Source: Mycosarcoma maydis (taxonomy: Eukaryota > Basidiomycota > Ustilaginomycetes > Ustilaginales). From it: a DNA stretch of 64,000 nt. A model generated the notes under the pieces. The model searched no databases. It saw nothing but the letters and a program-made list of their open reading frames with translations, and was not told the DNA's origin. Below, piece after piece: positions 41,054-51,741 of this stretch; positions within the stretch are counted from its first letter, which is position 1, and each line of letters begins with the position of its first letter. The stretch covers positions 930,001 to 994,000 of the forward strand of contig NC_026482.1 of NCBI RefSeq assembly GCF_000328475.2, written 5' to 3'. The position numbers and the translations under genes were made by a program.

Positions 41054-41405
41054 AGTTCACGTGGTTCCTAAAGGATGCACGGGGGTTGATCGTGGACAAT
41101 TGCGAAGTTTAGAGCGGTGCCATACACAAAGGTTGAGCGGTTGTCAAATAGTCGCGAGTTGTATGTAATAACGAGCAAAGCTCCGGGATCCGCGTTTTGA
41201 CGCAACGCAGCCTCCACATAGCAGAAGCGCAGCAATCACAGAATAAGAAGCGAAGCCGGGTTTACGAAGTCAGGTCACAATTCACGATAGATTCTTGCAA
41301 AGATGCGAGCGACATTCGGCTTCTTTTTCGATGGTCGCTTATACGTTCTTCTCTTTGCACACCTGTCCCGGCATTCGTAATTGTTAACGTAGAGGACCGA
41401 ACGCA
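41054..41405. promoter_or_regulatory. Divergent intergenic region RING-CH gene/ALKBH6 gene
   Basis: A 352-nt region with the two promoters. One AATTCACGA motif lies at about 41280. No gene seen. Confidence 0.4.
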
Positions 41406-42452
41406 ATGTCGCTCCTCGAAAGACCACAAGAGGACAGCTGGGATCTTGGAAAGCATCGCATAGTTATTCCTTCCAACGCCGGCCCCCGACAATTCGCTTC
41501 GTCATCAACTCAACCGCTCGACGACAAGACCGACACGGAAGGCGGCTTCTTCTACATTCCCAATTTCATCACGGAGGACGAGGAGCTGTTTCTGACAGAG
41601 GCTATTCTCTCAGCACCCAAACCCAAATGGAAAGTACTGCAAAACCGACGGTTGCAAGAGTGGGGCGGGCAGATGCTGTCTCAGAACAACATCTTGATGC
41701 CGCAAGCGATGCCAGCTTTTCTCTCGAGCTACCCGGACCTCATCGCTCGACTACGCAAGACGGGAGTCTTCGACGACTCGAAGCATAGCGAGCCAAATCA
41801 TTGCTTGGTCAACGAGTACCTGGCTGGTCAGGGCATCATGCCACACGAAGATGGACCAGCATACTTTCCTGCTGTAGCGACCATCAGCTTGGGGTCGCAC
41901 GTGCTTCTCGATGTATACAGGTACGTGGACGAGGACCTGCAAAAGGATTTTGACCAACGGATGAAGGAGCATGACGAAAAAATCGTGAAACATGTGACCT
42001 CGAATGCAAAAGAGCTGGAAAGCACAGATGATGCATCCAAATCCAAAATCCTACCCCGGGAGAGGATGGAAGGCAACGTCAAGATTGTGCGGGGAGCAAG
42101 GGCGAGGGAGCCGGATCCGGTGTTCAGTATCTTGCAAGAGCCAAGATCATTGCTCATCACGACAGGTCACGTTTATAAGTCGTATCTGCATGGCATTGCA
42201 GACAGAGAGGTGGATACAGCTGCGCATCTTGTTAAGGTAGCCAACGCTGATTTGCTAGTTGATCCGCACCTGCGGGGAACGGTTGAAAGAGCAAAGACTC
42301 TGATGGGCGATGTCAAGGGCGGAACGGACCAGAAAGAACTCGATGCAAGTCTTGCAAGAGGCACACGGCTGAGTCTCACATTCAGAGATGTAGAGAGAGT
42401 GAGCAAAGGAGTAGCTGCGATGATGGCGTATCTTCAAGGCGGTAAAAAGTAG
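41406..42452 (+). CDS. AlkB homologue 6-like 2-oxoglutarate/Fe(II) dioxygenase
   Basis: A 348-aa intronless protein of the AlkB family, closest to ALKBH6. The Fe(II) ligands are predicted at H147 and D149 in MPHEDGPAYFP and at H262 in YLHGI. A late Arg pair in RLSLTFRDV would bind 2-oxoglutarate. The nucleotide-lid part includes WKVLQNRRLQEWGG. Compared with animal ALKBH6 there is a charged insert of ~45 residues between the two iron-binding segments (QRMKEHDEKIVKH and on). Substrate is unknown for the family. The 3' end is 70 nt from the convergent luciferase-domain gene. Confidence 0.85.
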   Translation: MSLLERPQEDSWDLGKHRIVIPSNAGPRQFASSSTQPLDDKTDTEGGFFYIPNFITEDEELFLTEAILSAPKPKWKVLQNRRLQEWGGQMLSQNNILMPQAMPAFLSSYPDLIARLRKTGVFDDSKHSEPNHCLVNEYLAGQGIMPHEDGPAYFPAVATISLGSHVLLDVYRYVDEDLQKDFDQRMKEHDEKIVKHVTSNAKELESTDDASKSKILPRERMEGNVKIVRGARAREPDPVFSILQEPRSLLITTGHVYKSYLHGIADREVDTAAHLVKVANADLLVDPHLRGTVERAKTLMGDVKGGTDQKELDASLARGTRLSLTFRDVERVSKGVAAMMAYLQGGKK

Positions 42453-42522
42453 TCATTGGTGACGCACACAAAAGCCGAACGTCTCCTAGCACCTAGACCG
42501 AGTATGCGACTGAAACTCAGCG

Positions 42523-43614
42523 TTATCTGGCCGGAGAGCCAATCGCAAACGCCGTGGCTGCTTGAAGAATTTCCAGCACCACATTGGCTTCTTCTACGTT
42601 CCTTGGACTAAACACAAGGCAGTAGGTGGGTGGTAATCCTAACGCCTTGGACACTCTTGCGTCTGGTGCCGTGGGAACAGAACTCAAAGACCACCATCGT
42701 GCCGACTTCATTGTTGAAGGACGTGAACGAGTCAGCCACGCGGGCCATCCGATCCAGAATCCCGAGTAGGAGGGGAAGCCTGCAAGCGAGTGCAATTCGC
42801 CCCAGCCCTGCTCCACCACCAGCGCAGCGTCATCGGGATGCAAGGTCATGTGAAGACTTCCGTCTACTGACCATGGCGCTTCTGCACTGTCACTTTCAGA
42901 CGTGACCTGGCAATGCACGTGAACGAATTCGCCTTTGGTCGAGGACAAGAAGCGACGAGACAGGTTGGAGGGGAATTGAGCAGAGCGGGTAGATCGAGAG
43001 ACACAGTCGCTGCCGGTGACGAGCGTGTGTGATATGGCAAAGAGAGCGGTCGAGTGGGTCTCGATCATGGAAGGACCCAGGCGAAGATGTGACGGTTGAA
43101 CATCAGCTTGGCGCTGCAACGATGACAGGACATGCTGTATCGCTTCTTGCGCTTGCTTTTTCGAGCTGGACTCAGCCTCCTTCACTTGAAGAGGTGTGTC
43201 ATTGTACGTATCAGAAAGTTCGCCTGATTCGCAGCAGAACTGATCAAGCTGTCGATGGGGAATGGTTCCTGCTGTTAGTGGACGTGGACCTTTTCTCGGT
43301 AGAAGCTCCGAACCCGTGGACAAACGCCCTGTGTTGGATTTTGAGGTGGTGGGAAAGAAGCAACGCGCCAGCTTCGTGCTGGTCCAAGAGCTGTTAAGCG
43401 AGAGAGGCGAAAGCACAAAGTAGTGAATGGACCATCCGATGATGTTCTTGGGCAGCGGGCCTCCCGGAAGCGAAACAAAGAGGCGGTAGTCGAGCCACAG
43501 CTTCGAGCAAACTTTCGAGATAAAGTACGACGCAAAGATCGACAGTGTTATAGGAGCTTTGCGGTAAGTCGACACGATCGCTTCCACAGTGGACGTGGAG
43601 TGGCCGACCTTCAT
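42523..43614 (-). CDS. Fungal 'luciferase domain' protein (DUF5519 type), membrane-anchored
   Basis: A 363-aa intronless protein. The C-terminal half carries the pattern of the fungal luciferase-domain family: FVHVHCQVT, GSLHMTLHPDDAALVV, WGELHSLAG and a conserved hydrophobic end (PPTYCLVFSPRN). The family name is historical; no light emission is implied, and the function is unknown. The N-terminal part has a hydrophobic segment (TLSIFASYFISKV) and GWSIHYFVLSPLSL that suggests membrane attachment. The frame is open 16 codons further but the first ATG is at 43614. It converges on the dioxygenase gene and diverges from MCM10. Confidence 0.75.
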   Translation of the reverse strand: MKVGHSTSTVEAIVSTYRKAPITLSIFASYFISKVCSKLWLDYRLFVSLPGGPLPKNIIGWSIHYFVLSPLSLNSSWTSTKLARCFFPTTSKSNTGRLSTGSELLPRKGPRPLTAGTIPHRQLDQFCCESGELSDTYNDTPLQVKEAESSSKKQAQEAIQHVLSSLQRQADVQPSHLRLGPSMIETHSTALFAISHTLVTGSDCVSRSTRSAQFPSNLSRRFLSSTKGEFVHVHCQVTSESDSAEAPWSVDGSLHMTLHPDDAALVVEQGWGELHSLAGFPSYSGFWIGWPAWLTRSRPSTMKSARWWSLSSVPTAPDARVSKALGLPPTYCLVFSPRNVEEANVVLEILQAATAFAIGSPAR

Positions 43615-44020
43615 GGCGATGGCGAAGGCAACCCTTGGAAGTGATGGGTGAAAGAAATCCACTTTATCTAGAGCATGCCCAACGTCTCTCAGCGCCTACA
43701 GCCTCCACTTTACACGACAGCTCAAATCAGTTCTGGCTGCAACGCGCTCAGTTGGAACCCAACACTCAGTCACGAGTAACTAACTACTCACACGTCAGGG
43801 TGACCGCGACTTCTTGGACACGCTCAAATTTCCGACGCGTCCAACTCACGACTTGGCTTTCTCTTCTGCGTAAAGCTCCTCTCCACTCACTCTTCCGACT
43901 ACGTCTCGTGGCTACGCATCACCATCAACTCATCGAATGATGCAGCTCTGAGACCAGTTCGACTGCATCTCAGTCCTGCCATCCCGCTATTTGGTATCCA
44001 GCTTACGGCAACAAGAAGCG
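43615..44020. promoter_or_regulatory. Divergent intergenic region luciferase-domain gene/MCM10
   Basis: About 406 nt containing two promoters. GTCACGAGTAACTAACTACTCAC at 43770-43793 includes an interrupted inverted repeat. No coding sequence recognised. Confidence 0.4.
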
Positions 44021-47000
44021 ATGGAGGTAACACGAACAGCCTCGACCTCGCATGGGCTTCCCACGCAGCCTCAACTTTCGATAAACCATCGTGGTCTTGG
44101 CGAGTCTCAACGCCGTACTCCATCGTTCCGGTCTCGCAAGCCAGATATCATCACTCCATCCTCCCCCTCCAAGGCCAAGCGTCCGTATCAGCGCCCTTTG
44201 ACAGAATCTGTTAGAAAGGAGGAGGAAGCCCAACGTCAAGCTGCTCTCCTCTCTTTCGCCGAAGCCCGTGCAAAAGTGTTATCAATCCACTCATATCCAG
44301 ATTCCAAGGATGCCGATTTCAAGTATCCTCCTGGCTCCCAAGGCGATTCGAGTGCTCGCGGTCTGTTGGAGCAGATCAAGAATCGCATAGACCAGCGTGC
44401 ACCAAAGCCGAGCAACTTTCTCCAAAAGGCCAAGCAGGTACAGCAGTCCTTACTCGAAAAGCAACAACAGTTAGAGAAGCTCCAAAAGGCACAAGAAGAG
44501 GCAGAGAAAAGGGACAGCCTGAGGAGTGATGGCTTTATGAAGAGGCAGTCTCAGTCAAAGACGAAGTCGGAAGCGACACAGGGAGCTTTCTTTCGAGCCA
44601 AAGCGCGCGCTGCTGACCCCGATGCGCTCAAGTCAGCCGAGGAAGCAGAGGCATTGGAAGAACACTACTCTTCAGAAGGTATTGTGCATCGAGACGACGA
44701 TCTTGCTCTGGTCGAGGCACTGCGACCAGGACCTCGTGCCATCCCTCCCAACCCAGAAGATCCCAAGTGGGAATACATGGAGCCTTTCTCCGGCCATCGA
44801 TTGCGAGAGCGCAAGCTATCCCACGTGCAACTCAAAGACTATCTTTGTGGACGCTACCATGTCCCTCCCTCCCTCCTCTACTCGATCGCTCGTCCGCTCA
44901 CTATGGGTATGGATGGTAGGTTACCAGATACCATGCGCAATGGCGACTACGAAGTTCCTGTCGACGGTGACTGGATCGTGATCGCGACCATTGTGGAAAA
45001 GAGCGACCTGCTCGTGACTAAAGGATTTCGTCCTGATGACTTTGATCTACCAAACAAGCCATCTTCGCGTGGAACGGCAGCCATGTCTAGATTGGAAGAC
45101 GATCCGGTGCTGTTCCGAGATGTGGGCTCCGATGCGAACGGCAAACTTCGACTTGATCTTGAAGCAGGCAACTCTAACGCCTTCCAAGATGCTTCCAGAG
45201 GCAAGTCGAAGTCATGGCAACGAAGCCAAGCCCAAGGCGAGGCCATAGATGAAGAGCTCGAACGTACGCGCCAGCAAATCAACCTCGCACATCGTTCTCG
45301 CAAGTTTGTCATCCTCAAGCTTGTCGACCTCGGCGTCAATAGCACTCAAGGCGATGGCTCTGGCTCGGCAGGACGAGGAGACAATTATCTCTCTCTCATC
45401 GCCTATGAGTCGGATCAGGTGGACACATCCGTTGTCATGCACAATTCCAGTGCGCGCTCCGAAGTACCTGAGCCCTTATCCTCCGCCTCGTCCGTGACTA
45501 GGAAGTTTATCAATGGTTCTCGCGGTGCCTTTGAGCTGCTCTACAAGCAAGCTGAAGGTACACTTATTGCCATCATGAATCCCAAGGTGATGCGCCCTTG
45601 GGCACCGGCAGGAAGCAATGCGAACTCGACAGAGACAAAAATGCTGCGCATCACTCCAAGGTCTGCCGACGACTGCTTGATCATCGGCCAAGCTGCGGAT
45701 TACAGGAGATGTTCGGCGATCAAGGCCAACGGTCAAAGATGTAGCAGCTTTGTTGACATCAAAGCGCGCAAGCAGACTCGAACCACGACGTGCGACTACC
45801 ATCTGAGTAGGCACATGGACGAACTCGCGAAGGGCAGGCCGGAATTTGCCGCCAATGCGACTTCTAGATTTGGCGGTGCCGGTGGTGCCGCTGGTATGGG
45901 TGGCCGATCCGCTCATCGGAGCTCCTTTCCCGGTCGTCGAGGCGGAGGCTACAAGCATGACGGGTCGGCAATCAGCAATATCAATTCTTGCAGCAGAGAT
46001 CACAGCGACCACAGCAGCTTCAGCAGCAGCAACCAATCCCCACCTCCTGCGCATGCAAGAAAGCTCAGAACCGCCTTTGGCAACATCGGCGATGGCATGG
46101 AGAACAATGGCGGGCAAGTGTACCTCTGTCAATCACCCATTGTGACTGCATACGGTGCAGAACAAGAAGTTCGCGCATCGGATCCGTCCAATTGGAAGTA
46201 CGATGTCAGCGGTAGATACGGTCGGGGCAACACTGAGAAGCAGAGCCGGCTGAAAAAGCAGATCGCGGAAGAACAACTCATGCGCAAAATCGAGGCTCGA
46301 TTTGCTGCACCGTCGGAACGACCGTCCAAGAGGCAATCTGACGATACCGATGGGGAGAAGAGTGAAGTGAGTGCTCTGCCGGTGCTGCCGAATGGAACTG
46401 CTGACATGATTAATGCAGCGTACTCGACATTGGATCATCGAAAGCGGGTTGCGAAGCAGAAGCAAGATGCGGTCAATGCCAAGAGGCGAAAGTACACCGG
46501 CGTTGTCGATCCAGCTGTGAGCCAAGCCGATACGGAAGCAGGGTCGGCCAAGCTAAAATTCATGAACCTCGCGTCCACTAGCAGCAAACGATCCAACACT
46601 CTCCTCGGCGGAATGCCGATTGTAGGTCTCAACAGGCACGCTGCCGATTCGCAAGCGTCTCCAAGAGAAACCAGTAATTCGCGAAGTAAGCTCCTGTCCC
46701 TCGCTCGCGACGCTGCATTGTTCGCGTCCACTTCGCGTATCAGCGGCCTTCCTGAGCCCAATTTGAAACTCAACAAGGCTCATCGTCCAAAGCTCCGGCT
46801 GCCGTCGCACGAAGTGGGCCGCGCCTCGAAGCTCAAAGTTGTTGGAGGCGAGTTGGTCAATTTGGATGATTTTCAGGACGATTGGGAAGACGACCTCGAT
46901 CTGCCCGTTGCTTCTACCGATAATGCAGGCGAGGCGGGACTGAGCGACCGCATCATTCTTCCGACAATTTCACAGCCCCGTCAGTCCCACATGGCGAGTC

Positions 47001-47041
47001 AGCAAGACGATGCTGACGACTCGGATCTTGAGATCATCTAG
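44021..47041 (+). CDS. MCM10: DNA replication initiation factor Mcm10
   Basis: Activates the CMG helicase at origins and couples it to polymerase alpha. 1006 aa from the ATG at 44021; intronless. The N-terminal ~220 residues are charged and partly coiled coil (EKQQQLEKLQKAQEEAEKRD). The OB-fold region starts near residue 260 (FSGHRLRERKLSHVQLKDYL). The zinc motif is near residue 563-600: CSAIKANGQRC, then CDYHLSRH, a CCCH set preceded by IIGQAADYRRC. The conserved block SNWKYDVSGRYGRG follows. The C-terminus is acidic (DWEDDLDL, ending DSDLEII). The OB region contains a long insert with Gly/Ser/Asp, common in smut proteins. Confidence 0.9.
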   Translation: MEVTRTASTSHGLPTQPQLSINHRGLGESQRRTPSFRSRKPDIITPSSPSKAKRPYQRPLTESVRKEEEAQRQAALLSFAEARAKVLSIHSYPDSKDADFKYPPGSQGDSSARGLLEQIKNRIDQRAPKPSNFLQKAKQVQQSLLEKQQQLEKLQKAQEEAEKRDSLRSDGFMKRQSQSKTKSEATQGAFFRAKARAADPDALKSAEEAEALEEHYSSEGIVHRDDDLALVEALRPGPRAIPPNPEDPKWEYMEPFSGHRLRERKLSHVQLKDYLCGRYHVPPSLLYSIARPLTMGMDGRLPDTMRNGDYEVPVDGDWIVIATIVEKSDLLVTKGFRPDDFDLPNKPSSRGTAAMSRLEDDPVLFRDVGSDANGKLRLDLEAGNSNAFQDASRGKSKSWQRSQAQGEAIDEELERTRQQINLAHRSRKFVILKLVDLGVNSTQGDGSGSAGRGDNYLSLIAYESDQVDTSVVMHNSSARSEVPEPLSSASSVTRKFINGSRGAFELLYKQAEGTLIAIMNPKVMRPWAPAGSNANSTETKMLRITPRSADDCLIIGQAADYRRCSAIKANGQRCSSFVDIKARKQTRTTTCDYHLSRHMDELAKGRPEFAANATSRFGGAGGAAGMGGRSAHRSSFPGRRGGGYKHDGSAISNINSCSRDHSDHSSFSSSNQSPPPAHARKLRTAFGNIGDGMENNGGQVYLCQSPIVTAYGAEQEVRASDPSNWKYDVSGRYGRGNTEKQSRLKKQIAEEQLMRKIEARFAAPSERPSKRQSDDTDGEKSEVSALPVLPNGTADMINAAYSTLDHRKRVAKQKQDAVNAKRRKYTGVVDPAVSQADTEAGSAKLKFMNLASTSSKRSNTLLGGMPIVGLNRHAADSQASPRETSNSRSKLLSLARDAALFASTSRISGLPEPNLKLNKAHRPKLRLPSHEVGRASKLKVVGGELVNLDDFQDDWEDDLDLPVASTDNAGEAGLSDRIILPTISQPRQSHMASQQDDADDSDLEII

Positions 47042-47123
47042 AGGGAATAATTCTTAAAGCAAGCCCTTGTCAGTCAATTGCACTCCACCGTTTCGCTCAT
47101 TACAGGCAGAAGAATGAAGAACG

Positions 47124-50100
47124 CTACTTGAGGCCGAACTTTGTGAGGCTAGGTCCGATCTGCACAGCACCCCAATCAGGTCCTGAGGAAGCGGGGCCGG
47201 AACCCGCATCCACACTAGCTTGCGGGTTGGCATTCGCAAGCGTCAGCGCTGCTGCCTCCTTCCGTGTCTTAATGTACTGGAGCTGTGAGCGGAAGTGGCG
47301 AAGGCAGCTGTCCGGTGTTGTAGGAAGCTCCAAAAAGCCACCTCCTACGATGGCTGGATGCGAAGTCACTGGCGCTCCTCCTGCACCTCCACCTCCGTGA
47401 GCTCCATCTGCCTCTGCCGTCATGAGCGAATCAAGTCCGTTCGAGATGAGCTCAACAAGCGAATTGATGTATTTTGGCGCCACCGCCTCCACCTGCTGCT
47501 CAAAGTAGTAGAGGTACTGGTCGAGCGCCGAGCAGAAAATTTCCACGGTGCTTCGCTCGTCGATGCAGCTATTTGCGATACGCAGCGACTTTTGCAGACA
47601 TTCGAGCACACGTTTGCCGTCCTTGAGCAGGATAGGCTTGCTCTCTTTGGCGCTGCTGCCTCCAGAGGCGACGCTGCCGCTTGCGGCAGCGCTACTATTA
47701 GCAGCAGTGTTGCCTGTAGCAGAGGATGAGCTGGTAGCGAGCCCAGCAGGGTGACCTGGAACCTCGGTCTGCCACCAAAGGTGACTCGCCATCATGACCG
47801 CAGCTGCTTGGTGCGGCTTTTTCAATAGCTTAGCTCCATGCAGCGCCGCCTTGGTGATGAGAGTGTCGTAGTTGTCGGTGCCAAATACACGAGCCGTCTG
47901 CAGCGTGCTGATGATCAGTCCGATGGCATGGAGCTGCGCGCGCGATTCCGAAATCGACTCCTCGTAGATGGTGAACGCCTGTACGTAGAACTCGTAGGCG
48001 AGCTCTTCGAAGCCGCTCTCGTCGGCAGACTGCGCTGCGAGCAAGAAGAGCCGGAGACAGATGTCCGATGATTCGACCTTGTTGTACAAGATCGAGATAA
48101 CCTGATGGATAAATTTGTACAGAGTCAGCATTTTGGTTTCCCAATTTGGCTCTTGCCGCTCGCGCAACTTGTAGCGTCGTCCGAGCTTGATGGCAGAGGT
48201 GATCAGAGGTGGTAGTGTAAACTTGATGCGTTCGCCGCCGTCCACAAAGTGTTTGCGTGCGGTTTGCAGCAAGCTGAATTGCGTCTCGAGCTCATCAGCA
48301 CGGAACAGATGGATCATACGAGCAATCCATCCTTGCTCTTCGGCCATCTCCTCCATGTCGTATTGCATCATATGGTGACGGCCCATGCTGCGAGCTCCGG
48401 CGCCATACATGCCCTGTGCCATTCTCGGGTCGCCGCCACCATAGTGACCGTAGGCACCGCTGTAGCCGCCCTGACCACCGGACCCTGCTCCCATGTGAAT
48501 ACCGCCATGAGGCAATCCACCCATGATCGCGTCCTTGTGATCGCGGATAATGGGACTGCAAAGATCGAGCACACCGCTGACGTCTTCGGGCGTCGACATG
48601 ACAGTCTCGTTGCGCAGCACCGACATGACGACGGCCTGTGCGATCGATTTGCGTGTTGTATACGGCTGCACCGACAGAAGGGACAGATACGATGGCAGGG
48701 CCAGCAGTGTCAGAACAGTGAGGTAAGAGTTGATGGGTGAGAGGAGCAAAGAGTTGAGGTTGGTGGTGGTCGCTGGACTGTGCAGATCGGGGCTCTGTTC
48801 GAATTCGACCACCTTTTCGCGTGCGAAAGCGAGCACCTGGTCTACGTACTCGAGCTTGTCCGGGTAGCAGCTAAGCGAAAGGTTGGCGAGCGAGACAAGC
48901 AGCGCTGTAATGTCTTGGATGGAGAGGTCGGGTCGCGCACGGATGAGCTGAACAATCTGCTCCCAGAACACCTCGAAGAGACGAACATCCTCCGGAATGC
49001 CCCTGAACTTGCCGACCGGCTTTTCGAACACCGCCGCAGGGTGAGGCGTTTGCGCTGGTGCGGACACAGACGTCTGTTCGGCGTCTCCGTTGGTGTGAGC
49101 TCCATTCGCGTTGCTGCTTGCTCCGAAACCGGCGGAGGGAAACTCTTGGGCACGAGCGTTCTGTTCGTCCTTAGTTTCATCAACCTCGGTCGATGTGATG
49201 CTAGTGTCTGTGGTTCGCTGTGCGTTGCTCGCCTGCGTGCGTTCGTCGGTCTGCGATATCCACGTGGCAGAAACGGCGGTAGAGGTGCCACCTGGTCCAC
49301 TGCCACCAGCCGAGCCCCAGGCGTCTTCATCGAGGCCGTCTGGTACGCTGCGGAAGACAGGCTCTTCAGAGCTGTGCGTTGCGACATTGGGTGCAGCCGC
49401 AGACTCTCTGTCGGCTGAAGCCATGCCGAATCCGCTGGGCTCAACCGGGGGCGGCGGCATTGTATTGAGGTCCGCAGCGCTCGGCGATGCGGGTTCTGCA
49501 ATGTCTGCGGCTTTGGCCTTTGGATCGCCCTGAGCGGTGACCTCGTCCCAAACAGAGCCGGGGCCAGCGCTCTGGCCGGTCATCCTCATCTGTCGCGTTT
49601 TTTCGGCCAGGCGACGGCTTGCTTCCTCCTCTTGCCTCTTGATCTCTTCTGGACTGTCGTTTTCTGCTTCGCGCGCGGCGTAAGCGGCAAGACGATCGAT
49701 CAGTGCAATCACGATCTGCTTGATGTTGACCTTGGGGTGCAAAGCTGCGCAAGCAGAAAGGAATGGACTGAGGGTTCGGAGATGGAAGTCGTCGGGAAAG
49801 ACCTGAATGACAACCTCCATAAGATATTCTTGCGCAATAACGTCCTTGCAGTTGACGACCTGTTCGAGGATGGAGGGTAGAATTGTGCGCTGATACATTT
49901 CAAGGTCGACGCCTTCGAGCTGACTCAGACGAACGAGGTTGGTACCGACGAGGATGCGCAGCTCCTTGCGCTCCATTTCTCGCTTCTCGCGATCTCTCGA
50001 GTGACCCTGGTGCTGGAGTCGGACCCAAAGTTTGTTCATCTCGATAAAATTGGTGAGCACAAAGCCAATGCTGTCCTGGAGATTACCGCCGGGACCCATA

Positions 50101-50664
50101 TCTTGACCGACCGGCAGGTAGTCGCGGGTAGCGCCGCTGAGATAGTGACGGAGGAAAAGACCTCGGGTGGGATGCTGGACGCCACGACTCATCTCCATCA
50201 CATCCTTCATGATCTCCTTGATAGGAGCGTCGGGTATCGACATGTATACGCTTCCGACAGTGATCATGAGATAGAGACGTGGCACAATGTTTCCGCAGTA
50301 TTGCACGAGCTCGTACAGATCGGCAAGATGGTGCTTGCCCGTTGTGTGAGCATCATAGAGGTAGATGGATAGATGTCGCAATGCATCAAAGACGGCCATA
50401 TCTGCATGAAAAAAGTGAGAGAAACAGGCGAATGTCAGCATTCTGCCTGTGCCGCCGTTTTGAAGGTGTCAGCAGTACGAGATGCTTACATAGTTCGTAA
50501 TAGTTTTTGGGTGACAGCGAGGATGTTCGAAGCTCGGACAGCATGGTGGACGCACTTTTGAGCGCATCCATGACCTGATCCGCATCGAGGCATCTCTTCA
50601 TCTGCACCAATTGCACCTTGACCACATTGAGGGCCTCGGAGAGGACCTTGGCCGAGTCGTCCAT
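47124..50664 (-). CDS. VPS35: Retromer subunit Vps35
   Basis: Alpha-solenoid core of the retromer, which recycles receptors from endosomes to the Golgi. Two exons: 50664-50490 and 50401-47124, separated by an 88-nt intron (donor GTAAGC, acceptor ATGCAG). The join gives [14 protein letters not shown], invariant in Vps35, and 1150 aa. The VPS26-binding PRLYL motif is present ([16 protein letters not shown]), followed by [16 protein letters not shown]. The C-terminal half contains [19 protein letters not shown] and the terminal HEAT-like helices. A disordered, Ala/Ser/Glu-rich insert of roughly 180 residues (around 49070-49600) interrupts the solenoid, longer than in yeast or human. Convergent with MCM10 with 82 nt between stops. 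The start is the last ATG before the conserved [11 protein letters not shown]. Confidence 0.95.
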
Positions 50665-51741
50665 CGCTGTGAAGAGTACACGACGGTTGACGAAAGAAGC
50701 CGATTGTGGAATCGGTAAAAAGAGAAGGGAGACTACAGAGTGGTGAACGACGGTAGAGTGATCCAACGGTGTGAATTGAGAAATCGTGAGCACACGCGGC
50801 GTGGGTCGATGAGAGAGAGAGCGCGAGAGGGGTTCAGCAAACACGAGGCGCGAGCTTTGGCTCTGTGTCAGAGGTGGAGCATTAAATCGTGAATGCACAA
50901 GCCAGCAAGAACGAGAACAAACACGAACCAACTCGTGACTTGCCCACGCACGACGGTTCATGGTTTGTTTTTTCTCCAAACTATGTTAGGGCGGGCTTTC
51001 TCTTTTCGTCGCAATCAAACAAAAGGCACGACCCTTTCATTCGTGATTTGCTTTTTCGTGACTCACGACTCACGGTTAGTAGAGAATCACGAATATCCAT
51101 ATCGACGGCCGTTCTCCTGGAAGAAGCAAGTGCTGCGCAGTCCAGTACATATACTAGTAAAGTTTCCTTGTTGAATCACAACAGGCGTGAAACCCAAATC
51201 GGCCATCAGTGGTGAAGAAGCGAGGGCTTAAAACGCACAGAACTGTAAATACAGTATACATTCGTGACTTGCCGCGACGGCGGGATCGTGGCGAACAAAT
51301 CAAGTCGTTCATGACAAGGAGAGGCAACACGTGTGGCGACATGGTGAGAAGTTTTGGGTGGCGAAGCGATGCGATCTTTTCTTCCAGGACAAACTCTGAA
51401 GCGATCAAACATGGGTCGGACGGCTTCACGCTCGCTGTGTGCTTCAATTTCACGCATCCGTGTTCTGCTTCGTGCCTACACCGAAACGGACCTCGGAATC
51501 AGGATGTTTTCGCAGCCTTCGAGGCCGTCCCTGCAATCCTTACTGCATTTCTCAGCACTTTCAATCTATGCTGCCTGTCTGAAAGAGGCGATGGACCCAA
51601 ACTTCTGCAGCTTACGACGATGCGAGTTACGGAAAGCGACGCTGGGCCGAACTGGACTCGATCCACCCGAACACCGAGAAACTGAAATGCGATGAAGGAA
51701 TGCGAACACTCATCAAGACTTGGACTGACTGCATGTTTTGA
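50665..51741. other. VPS35 upstream region, no gene recognised
   Basis: About 1.1 kb upstream of VPS35 with single ATTCGTGAT/AATCGTGAAT motifs near 50885, 51040, 51089 and 51260. Two overlapping plus-strand frames of 94-158 codons (to about 51695) are open; neither matches a family I know. They may be relics like those that follow. Confidence 0.3.
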
